The notes under the pieces are model-generated. The model did no database searches. It was not told where the DNA came from and saw nothing but the letters and a program-made list of their open reading frames with translations. Both the position numbers and the translations under genes were made by a program. Source: Apostichopus japonicus (lineage: Eukaryota > Echinodermata > Holothuroidea > Aspidochirotida > Stichopodidae). Taken from it: a stretch of DNA of 64,000 nucleotides. The stretch spans positions 17,138,764 through 17,202,763 of the forward strand of contig NC_092583.1 of NCBI RefSeq assembly GCF_037975245.1. Reading direction: 5' to 3'. This document shows, one piece after another, positions 33,901 through 43,048 of the stretch; the first letter of the stretch is position 1; each line of letters starts with the position of its first letter.

Positions 33901-36160
33901 TCTTAAAAAGTATCATTACGTTTTAGAAGCCAAGCAATTGTGGAAGAAATACTAAGTGTCCATGGCAAGATATTGGAAAGCAGATTTAAGTAGGTCTTTC
34001 CATCTTCCCATAATACCTGGTCCTTTTTTACTTTTGCTCAATCTCCCCCCCCCCCCCCCCCAACAAAATCCTCTCTCACCACTTTTTCTTCACACCAAAC
34101 ATTGTGTGTAATTTAATAGTAATATGATATTTCACACTAAAAAGGTAAGAAATTTGAAAATTGAAGACCATATCTGTTGCCTTTTCATGAGTCTCCATTG
34201 AATGAAACTCACAGCTAAATGTAGTATCAAGTTTACACAACTAAGAAATGAAGAACAGAACAAATGTGGCATAATTATCCTTCTTTCCCCAAACCCCTCC
34301 CCCCACCCCTACCCTGCCTTTTTGCACCTTACTGTTCAGTACCCATACTTGCGACAAATTCAAAAATATTACATGCTGACAACAGTATGTACAGTATCTT
34401 TAATTTCAATCAAAGTCTGTCCCAAGAAGAAAGAAACCACAGTTTGTTAAAAGTTACATTTTATAGGATGTGATCTTATCTCCAAAGGCTGGTCCAACAA
34501 TACTAAGTTACCAGTACAGTTTGTGGTCTAGCACACTGGTACAGTATACACAAGAGAACCTCAGAGATATGCACTGTGAGCCCTCTCTTATAAATGTAGC
34601 ATTTGACGGTATGGAAGGCAAATGTGGAAGAACCTGAGTATTCCTGAGAGGGAAAATCATGATTATAATTATTTCTTGTTTTTATTCTGCTTGAGTCTTG
34701 ATATATAGTATTACTTCATAAATGCTTGAGAACGACACATCTTAATAACATTTAACAGGACATTTTTTGCTAGAGTCGGTGTCAGTGTGGGGAAATCATT
34801 ACTTTTTTGAAAAGAAGTTTTGTACTGGAGTCAGAGGTGCAATGGAGAAGTTTAACGACTTGAACACGCAAGACTCCACACAAAAAGAGACCTTCTGAAA
34901 TTGAAAAGCAATGTATGCAGAAGTTGGGCCTAGGCAAGGAAGTTCCATAGTTTGAGGCTGTCCATGGCCTCCTGTCACATTATCAACAACTGCACCTAGC
35001 CTAAGGTCTAGACCTATGATAATATATTGAAGTCTTATTGTTTTGGCTCGTAAGTTACAACTCGATTACTACTACGGCGCTTCAATTTGTATAACTAGCC
35101 TAAACTGTTCAAAGTCGTACCTATGCTACTGTAGTACTATACTGTAGCTACAGTACGCTATAGCTTGAAGCTTTATGACAGTATGGTTTTTACTTTCTAA
35201 TAGCATAACATTTCACCAACCTATTCCGAGTTCATCTCCACTCCTTCCATTGGTTATCGAAGTGTTATCTCACGAGGATTTGTTCAGTTGCTAAGTATTT
35301 TCAGTGTTGCACGACATTTCAGCACTTCATGGTTCAAAGAGTAAATATCGTGAGCTCTAGAAGAGGTGCTTCTTTGCCATATGGTTGCGAGTTTTCATAC
35401 ACAGATCATCTCCTTTTCAGAAATCCCTCGATACTTTTTCAAGATTGCTTACGTAAGACGTGGGCGTACGTAAACAATTCAACTACTCTACTCTTTGTAA
35501 TGGAACACCATCGCAGTGCCTCTGTATATATTGCATGGGCATTCAAGTTGACGTGCTGAGTATTTCAACTGTGAAGGGTAAGGGATAACCAGAGGGATTT
35601 ATGTAGGGGCGGGAATGAACCTTCATCCCATGTAGGGTCTTGAGTATGAAGGTCCCGGCCCCCTGTTAAAAAGCGAAAGCTTAAACGTCAAATGGTAGCA
35701 TAAGTAGACTATTAGAGCTATAACTAAAAGTCTAAACTCAAGGTAAAAAATCGGGCTGTTAGGCCTTTGGGGCTTCCGTACAGTAAAACTTGTAGGTTTT
35801 ATTGATAAACTATGATTTTTATTGTCTCTGGTATAGATGCTAACACGCTATTGATTTTAGTACGTTCATGTATAGCAATCATTATTACATCCGTGGATAT
35901 TAAGGTTTCAATAATTGGACGCTTTGGTCACATCTTTGGGAAGCAAGTTAACTGACAGACATTCTGTTTGCGGTTCTGGGAAGAAATTGTCCAACTGAAG
36001 TATTGTCGAGTCCTCTCAACTTTGAATCTGACCGTACCTTTCCATCGGTCGTGAAGGCAAGTATTGTGTCATTTGCTTTGGGTTAGGGGTGACGGAGGTG
36101 GTGTCATACAGGGGTGGGGAGGGGACCCTTGGTTAAGATACCATATACAGCAGGCTAGTT
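30926..36160. other. non-coding, rich in ACTGTA/TACAGTA motifs
   Basis: No exon recognised. The hexamer ACTGTA or its complement occurs many times (for example near 31331, 31494, 32035, 33018, 33210, 33337, 34390, 35120), echoing the 33-bp array to the left. Also present are a poly-C tract at 34048-34062 and a purine-rich tract at 32622-32720. Confidence 0.5.
32622..32720. repeat. polypurine GGGAAGGGAGG tract
   Basis: About 100 bp of almost pure purine on the plus strand in GGGAGGGGAAG units. Mirror-symmetric purine tracts of this kind can form triplex DNA. Confidence 0.9.
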
Positions 36161-36216
36161 ATACCATCGTCACGGTCGACGGCATATACATCGCATACAC
36201 TGCAGTAGGTATGTTC

Positions 36217-36257
36217 GTTATATCAAGGAGGTTCTACAAGGAACTCCTTGGTTATAT
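36217..36257. mobile_element. ultra-short palindromic insertion, divergent copy 4
   Basis: A 27-bp imperfect palindrome (36224-36250) with ends CAAGGAG and CTCCTTG and inner arms that pair except for one bulged G. It is flanked by the perfect 7-bp repeats GTTATAT at 36217-36223 and 36251-36257. Same architecture and duplication length as the other copies, with a different inner sequence. It lies about 170 bp upstream of the lectin start codon. Confidence 0.65.
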
Positions 36258-36423
36258 TATATATATATATGGTGATATAACACACCGGAGTTAGACATAA
36301 ATGTTAGCGCAGAGATAAGTAGCTTTCTAAACAAGTTATTGACACACAGTTTTTCTTTTGTATCTCATATAAACTGAAAAAGAGACATTTTCATATTTGC
36401 TTCAGGTTGTGGCACTACATAAA

Positions 36424-36487
36424 ATGAGGGGAGTAATCTGGTTTCTTTTTGTAATGTCGACGTCGCAAGTCCGATCTGCCGGCAGTG
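36424..36487 (+). CDS. lectin exon 1: signal peptide
   Basis: Starts M-R-G-V-I-W-F-L-F-V, a basic residue then a hydrophobic core, with a likely cleavage site after R-S-A-G or nearby. Ends G then GTGAGT, phase 1, matching the next exon. Confidence 0.85.
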
Positions 36488-39400
36488 GTGAGTAAGCTTG
36501 ACAGTATTATAGGCAGTGCGCGCAGCAGAGAGATGCCATCGAAAATGTCTGTTTAGTAAAACATTAGAATATTATTCATTTACTCGTCTGGATAATTTCT
36601 TCCAAAACACGTACGATCAAGTTAGCTTCTATACAGAAACTCTACAGTTATATTTAATATAATCAATTGCTTTGTTTGTAGTCAATCAACTTTTTTTTCT
36701 TTTTTTCTTTGTCGTCAAGATTGTCCTTGGTATTTCGACTTCCAATGGCAACAATCTTGCTACTATGTGCCCTACCGAGAAGCTTCGCGTCCGTCAGCGG
36801 TAGATGCCTGTCAGGCTGTTGCGTCTCATCTGGTATACATTGAAACCCAAGAGGAGCAAACCGCCCTCGAAGGCTGGTTATACTCATCATCCGATACAAG
36901 GAGTTCCTTCTATTGGATCGGTTTAGAGGGCACCTCAGAAGATGATGTCACGTGGCTAAATGGAGACAGAACGAATTATACCAATTTTGAAGCCAATACG
37001 GCCTTTGCAGCTGTTAGTACATACATAGGAATGGAAGGACCAACTTTTACCTGGCATAACCTGGACAGTACATCCATCGAAAAGTCGATTTGCGAGAAAG
37101 AAAATGATCAAGACAATGGGGCTATGAACCAGAATGGGCAAGGTAAGCAACGAACAGCGGTAAATAAGGTAAAAATCAATGTTAATGGCATAATCATAAA
37201 ACTCGTAACCGAGCAACATCCTTCTAACATGGTTAGTGACCATGTTTCGTCATTGGTAGTATGACGGTAAGGTAAACCAGCCGTTGAACTGAACAAAATG
37301 TTTGTTAGCAGGTCCTACAAATTGGTCTAAGTGCTGCAATAAAAAAACAACATATTATCGCTCAACGAAACACTTATGCTAGATAGATAATTCATCTCTA
37401 GTATGAAAGAACAATTACATTAGGCCTAATGTACTTATAATCAGTAAACAAGTGAGTGATTCATGCAATAGTGTCTCTCTCTCACGTACTCCCCACCCCC
37501 CCCCCCCAATCCTTTCCCGATGCACCTTCTCCTCGCAGAATGGACCAACAACATGTATTTCGCATTCTTGTTTTCTCTTTTCCTCTAGAATGCCCACACC
37601 CTTTCACATACGAGTGGCAACAGTCTTGTTACTATTTTTCGATCTCGAGATATTCTATCACCTATTCGTCCTCTTTCTGTGAATATTTGTCTTCTCATCT
37701 GGTTTACATCGAATCTGAGGCAGAAGAGGCTGCCATCTTCAGTAGTTTGTCCGCTCGAAATTCGAACGGTGACCACTGGATAGGTCTAACTGGATCTTCA
37801 AGCACAGATGTTACATGGCAAGATGGGAAAAGCCCTAATTACACAAATTTCCGAAGTGATTCCTTTGACGGCTTCGGCGCAAACTTTGTTCTAAAATATC
37901 CAGATTATTATTGGGATAATGGTGGCGTGGTTAACACCGATTCGCACTTTATCTGTGAACAAGAACTCGGACAACAGGATCAGGACACTGTTGAAGATGA
38001 AGAAGAGGTTACAAACGTACCAGGTAGAGTTATTTTAACCCTCTCACCAAAGACTGCCTGTAACTTAATTGTTAAAGGCCGCGGACAGCCCTGGCGAAAG
38101 AGAGAGAGGGGGGGATTTAGTGCTTTAGAGTAAATTATGGCATCAAGGTTAACGTATTGTCCTTTCATAACATCCCTATGACAAATGCATGAAGGCTTTA
38201 ATGAGGCAAGTTGTATATCTGTCGCTGGTGCCCGCGACCCCACCTGGCTTTCAAAGCCCCTGACAGTGGAAATCATGGCGTCACAGGGTTTCACCAAATA
38301 AGTGCTTTCCCAAAAGTTATGCAATGTGGAAATGTGAATACAAAATTCGGCAGATAATAGTTTTGAAATATTTTTTTTTGTATTTTCCACTAACATTTCC
38401 TATATATTTACTGGATGTAGATATAACAAATACCAATCTTTTCCTTTGTTTCTGTTTTCTTTTATTGTTTATACAAAGGTTGCCCATATCCCTTCCAGTA
38501 TTCATGGAGTACATCATGTTACTATATATCAGATGAAGAGATCACACAAATTGAAGCAGTGATGTATTGTCAGGAACACCACTCTGCTCACCTCGTTTAT
38601 ATTGAAACAGAGGAAGAGCAAGCTACGTTACAGGATTGGCTTCCTTCGTCGTACTTTTATTCCAGGGCATATTGGATAGGCTTGCAAGGAACTTCCTCGG
38701 ATGATGTAGCGTGGCTCGATGGAACTAAACCAAATTACACTAACTTTGCCTATAATTCATTTGACGGTCCTGATGGCCATTACTTCAGAATGAAAAGTCC
38801 CGAGTTTCATTGGCATGACCAAATCGGAACCTACAGCGATTACTTCATCTGTGAAATGGAAGGAGATGTTACTATGACGCAAGAGCCTAACCCAGAGCTT
38901 AATCCTTCTACAGATGGTAAGTATATCCCAGATGATATAGGCATACAGGTAGATTATTATTTTTCACCCCCCCTCATAGTTTCCCCGCCCATCCCCTTAC
39001 ACGCAATGTTGTTTTATGCTAATAGTTACCTTTAAAGTCTCAGTACGACCCTCCAGCTTACTGCACTAAAAGTTCAGTAAAAAATGACACCAATCTATGC
39101 AATTTCCATATCAATATTCATTATTTTTATTGAGTTATCTGTCGTTAAACATTTTGAGCTGAATAAAATTCGTCAGATTTATTAACGAGTCCGTCGATTC
39201 TACAAACTTCAAGCAAAATTTGCAAGCCCCGCCCAAAAGATCATGCGCCAATCAAAACTCTTTGTTTACGACCGTTAGGTCTAGGACTATTTCACTTTCG
39301 TGGCTAGCCTGTGTTAGGTCCCTTCTCTTGAATAGTATCTTTCTCTCATTCTTACCGATTTTGCCTGCGAAATTGAGTCATTTCCTTCCATTGCAATGAA

Positions 39401-42400
39401 TAAACAGGTGTTTTCAGACGTTTCCTTCGTGGAATTGGCTAAAGAAAGTGGACGATACGGGTATAAATAGGCCTAGGTTACATTTGTGTAATAAAGATGC
39501 TGATATTGGCGGTCGCATTTTACGGTAAATCGTTCGCGCCATAATAGCAACAGAAAATAAATGTCTTTTATGCATTTAGAATGAGAAACATTGAATCTGC
39601 TTCGGAAGTTTGTTTTCCGAATTTCATCAGCAAACACGTTTTGAGACTTTTCGTTAAAGGTATTTTAATACAAAGACTATATTCCTTACACATTTTACAT
39701 TTTACTTGCACGCACCTCTCCTCCGACATACTTCCCTCTGGCCTATGCTACCCTCTCTCTCATTTAGTAGGGCGATTTCTTCGTTACTTTTTATTCAATA
39801 ATTACTGCAATGCAATTCGTCTTGCCCTAATCATATGTACTGCAGACGTTTATTTTAAAATTTACTCTTCAGCTGAGAATTTACCAAACCTAGCATGTGA
39901 TTATGAACTTTAACTACAACAAATCTTCAGAATTTTTCTGGAGGAGGGACCCCCAAACTCTTCTATATATGAGTTGGCTTCAACGACACCAGGGCCACAC
40001 CCCTCTTTTACAAAATCCTGGTTCAACCTCTGGTCCTTCCGTGAAACTTCATGCCTCTAAAACCAGTCGCGACCCCCCCCCGCTCACCTACGCCCCCCTC
40101 AAACACACACACCCACACATTTTGAGTTTCTATGGAACAATAATTTCATCATAGGTTATACGATCATCTTTACTAACATAAGTGTCACTACTGTTATATC
40201 TACTTATTATTGATACTATACATCGTTTCCTAATATTGACTATATCGCCGATATTTCTGCAGATAACCAAAGTTTCATGAACACCCAGACTCAACAAGTG
40301 ACAAGTAGTTCTCCGGTTACATCTGCTGAACAGGAACAAGCAACGGGTATGTCCATTGTCCCTGCTATTTATATTTCATTGTAGAAACTGTGTATCTTTG
40401 TATGACAATTGCCAAAAATATCTCATGTGGTTCTGCTAATTAGGCATAAGTTTCTGATCATGCGCACTACCATCTTTAACTAACTCAAGTGTCCCTGTTG
40501 TCCTAGCTTTTTTTATATTATTGAATCTATATCGTTTCCTAATATCGATGTCGCCGATATTTCTGCAGATAACCAGAGTTCCATGAACACCCAGACTCAA
40601 CAAGTGACAAGTATTTCTACCTTCACATCTGCTGAACAGGAACAAGCAACGGGTATGTTCATTGTCCTTGCTAATTGTAGTTCCTTGTAGAAACTGTGTA
40701 TCTATTTATGTCATCTGAAAAATAATATCTCTTTGATTCTGCTAATTAGACACAAGTTTCCGATAATGCGCACTACGAGTTTTAACTGACCCAAGTGTCC
40801 CTGTTGTCCTAGCTTGTGGTGTTTATTATTGATAATTAATTGTTACCTAACATTGATGATATCACTGATATTTCTGCAGATAACCAGAGTCAGACTAAAC
40901 AAGTGACAAGTAGTTCTCCCGTTACATCTGCTGAACAGGAACAAGCAACGGGTATGTCCATTGTCCCTGCTATTTCTAGTACCTTGTAGAAACTTTGTAT
41001 CTTTTTATGACATCTGCAAACAATATCTCATGTGATTCTCCTAATTAGACACAAGTTTCTGATCATGCGCACTACGAGTTTTAACTGACTCAAGTGTCCA
41101 CGTTGTCCTAGCTTGTTTTTTTATTGATACTATATTGTTAGCTAATATTGATGATATCACGGATATTTTTGCAGATAACCAGCGTTCCATGAACACCCAG
41201 ACTAAACAAGTGACAAGTAGTTCTCCCATTACATCTGCTGAACAGGAACAAGCAACGGGAATGTCCATTGTCCCTGCTATTTCTAGTTCCTTGTAGAAAC
41301 TGTATATCTATTTATGACATCTGCAAAACAATATCTCATGTGATTCTGCTAATTAGACACAAGTTTCTGATCATGCGCACTACGATTTTTAACTGACTCA
41401 AGTGTCCACGTTGTCCTAGCTTGTTTTTTTATTGATACTATATTGTTAGCTAATATTGATGATATCACGGATATTTTTGCAGATAACCAGCGTTCCATGA
41501 ACACCCAGACTAAACAAGTGACAAGTAGTTCTCCCATTACATCTGCTGAACAGGAACAAGCAACGGGAATGTCCATTGTCCCTGCTATTTCTAGTTCCTT
41601 GTAGAAACTGTATATCTATTTATGACATCTGCAAAACAATATCTCATGTGATTCTGCTAATTAGACACAAGTTTCTGATCATGCGCACTACGATTTTTAA
41701 CTGACTCAAGTGTCCCTGTTGTGCTAGATTTTGTTTTCTTTTATTATTGAATCTACATCGTTACCTAATATTGATGATGTCACTGATATTTCTGCAGATA
41801 ACCAGAGTTTCATGAACACCCAGACTAAACAAGTGACAAGCAATTTTCCCGTTACATCTGCTGAAGAGGAAGAAGCAACGGGTATGTCCATTGTCCCTGC
41901 TATTTCTGCTATTTAACTGACTAAAGTGATCCCTTTTGTCTTAGCTTTTTTGTTTTTCATTATTGATACTATATTGTTTCCTAATATTGATGTTATCACG
42001 GACATTTTTCACACATACAACCTAATTTCCATGGATGCACATACTAGCCGAGTGGCAAGCATTTCTGACGTTATCGGTACTTTTGACCAATGATTTCATC
42101 ATACTAACAAGGAACAGTTCTTTGATCACGTTAACAAGAAACTATGTTTTGATCAATTCAATAAGAACAATGATTTGATCACGTCAAGAAGAAACAATTC
42201 CTTGATCATATCAAAGCGAACAATGCTTTAATAATGTCAATAAACAAAGATTAGATCATGCAAATAAAACTAATGCTTTGATCATGTTAACAACCAACAA
42301 AGCTTTGCTAATTATATACACAATGTGACCATAATCGGATAATCCAAAATTCCATAGACACACAGGCTAATCTAGTGACAAGCAGTTCTTTCGTTACTAA

Positions 42401-43048
42401 CTCAATGCAGAGAACGGTTAGGTCAATAGGATCTTCTCCCTTATTACGATGGTACAAATGCATCGATCGGCTGTTGGCCTTTGCAAAGTTTCTTGTTTGT
42501 TGGATGTCCAGTAGTTGTTTAGATTCCCGTTCAAGCTAAACGGTGTGCAGTTCCTTTTGGAAGGGAAGAATTATTTTACCCCTACCCCCAACCCCCTTCC
42601 CCCCCCCCCCATAAATGAGACCAACAGAGTATTTGAACTTAGAGTAGGCATGTTATGTCCATTATTTCTTTAGGGCATGAAGCTAGACACAATAGTCGAC
42701 AGATAATTCAATCATAAGTTATACTAGCCTAATGTGTTTTTGTTTCTCTACACAGATAATCAGGGTAACAAGAACAGAGAAACCAATCTAACTAGAGGTC
42801 GTGCTGCGAGTACCTTTCATGTAGTAGAACAATTTGGGAGGTTCAATGTTTCCGGTCTGGTCACAACGATTCAAAATGTATCTGTTTTTATTTGTGCGGC
42901 GCAGTGTCTAGTCTTGTCCGTATGCGACATATTGGTCTATGACATCACAAACGAAAGGTGTGACATGATATTTGAAACGGATCAAAATGACATCGCAACA
43001 TATAATGCACCTGACTGTATCCTTTACAAACGCTTCAATCGAAACTAA
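36424..43048 (+). CDS. secreted protein with three C-type lectin domains and tandem linker exons
   Basis: Eleven candidate exons: 36424-36487, 36720-37142, 37589-38023, 38479-38916, 40263-40346, 40569-40652, 40880-40951, 41175-41258, 41483-41566, 41798-41881, 42756-43048. All joins are phase 1, and the full model is 714 residues. Order: signal peptide (about 20 residues), CTLD1 (22-162), CTLD2 (163-307), CTLD3 (308-453), a Ser/Thr/Gln-rich repeat stalk (454-617), and a cysteine-containing PAN/apple-like tail (618-714). No transmembrane segment, so secretion is likely. C-type lectin domains bind glycans or other ligands, often in invertebrate immunity; the ligand here is unknown. The fourth and fifth linker exons lack a GT donor and may be skipped; skipping keeps the frame and gives 658 residues. 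The 1.3-kb intron before the linker exons could hide another exon. An AATAAA at 43947 may end the transcript. Confidence 0.87.
36720..37142 (+). CDS. lectin exon 2: C-type lectin domain 1
   Basis: Long-form domain with Cys23-Cys35 and the outer pair Cys52-Cys146. W-I-G-L at 87-90 and V-T-W-L-N-G are hallmarks of the fold. The position of the calcium-binding EPN triplet reads R-T-N (105-107) and the WND motif reads W-H-N (133-135). The inner cysteine pair is missing. N-Y-T at 107-109 is an N-glycosylation sequon. Confidence 0.92.
37589..38023 (+). CDS. lectin exon 3: C-type lectin domain 2
   Basis: Opens E-C-P-H-P-F. The domain has W-I-G-L (226-229), S-P-N (244-246) in place of EPN, W-D-N (271-273) in place of WND, and outer cysteines 193 and 285. 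The inner pair is absent. An acidic tail (D-Q-D-T-V-E-D-E-E-E) links it to the next domain. Confidence 0.92.
38479..38916 (+). CDS. lectin exon 4: C-type lectin domain 3
   Basis: Opens G-C-P-Y-P-F. The domain has W-I-G-L, K-P-N-Y-T-N-F at the EPN position and W-H-D at the WND position, ending F-I-C-E-M-E. As in the other two domains, the inner cysteine pair is absent. The exon ends in phase 1 after P-S-T-D, ready for the linker exons. Confidence 0.92.
40263..40346 (+). CDS. linker exon unit 1
   Basis: 84 nt, symmetric phase 1, with acceptor TTTCTGCAG and donor GTATGTCC. Encodes 28 residues beginning D-N-Q-S-F-M-N-T-Q-T and ending E-Q-E-Q-A-T. Likely an O-glycosylated stalk segment, judged from Ser/Thr content. 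Confidence 0.75.
40569..40652 (+). CDS. linker exon unit 2
   Basis: 84 nt, same phases and signals, 306 bp after unit 1. Differs by a few residues (S-S-M-N, S-I-S-T-F-T). Confidence 0.75.
40880..40951 (+). CDS. linker exon unit 3, 12 nt shorter
   Basis: 72 nt: four codons (F-M-N-T in the other units) are missing without loss of frame. Both splice sites are intact. Confidence 0.72.
41175..41258 (+). pseudogene. linker exon unit 4 with mutated donor
   Basis: Coding part intact (84 nt), but the donor reads GAATGT instead of GTATGT. Possible outcomes are skipping (frame kept) or use of the GT four bases further on (frame lost). Confidence 0.65.
41483..41566 (+). pseudogene. linker exon unit 5 with the same mutated donor
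   Basis: Nearly identical to unit 4 over a 308-bp period including introns, and carries the same GAATGT donor. The defect therefore predates the duplication that made these two units. Confidence 0.65.
41798..41881 (+). CDS. linker exon unit 6
   Basis: 84 nt with normal GTATGT donor and CTGCAG acceptor. Encodes a more acidic end (E-E-E-E-A-T). Confidence 0.73.
41935..42400 (+). pseudogene. two decayed linker-exon units and a degenerate 29-bp repeat
   Basis: 41935-42075 aligns with a linker unit, but its acceptor has changed from CTGCAG to TTCACAC and its coding part is eroded. A second relic at about 42338-42400 keeps GTGACAAGCAGTTCTTTCGT. Between them (42085-42300) is a degenerate repeat around TTTGATCATGTCAATAA. 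Confidence 0.7.
42756..43048 (+). CDS. lectin last exon: PAN/apple-like cysteine domain
   Basis: Begins D-N-Q-G-N, echoing the start of the linker units, and ends in TAA after F-N-R-N. Cysteines in C-A-A-Q-C, V-C-D-I-L, R-C-D-M-I-F and D-C-I-L-Y follow a PAN/apple-like spacing. The domain call is by pattern only. Confidence 0.75.

Noticed and set aside
37452-37682. Overlapping open frames across the start of lectin exon 3
   Set aside because: Shadow frames that include intron sequence; the supported exon starts at 37589 after an AG acceptor.
41041-41576. Repeated minus-strand open frames opposite the linker exons
   Set aside because: Antisense shadows of the repeated exon-intron units; the plus-strand exons have splice signals and matching phases.
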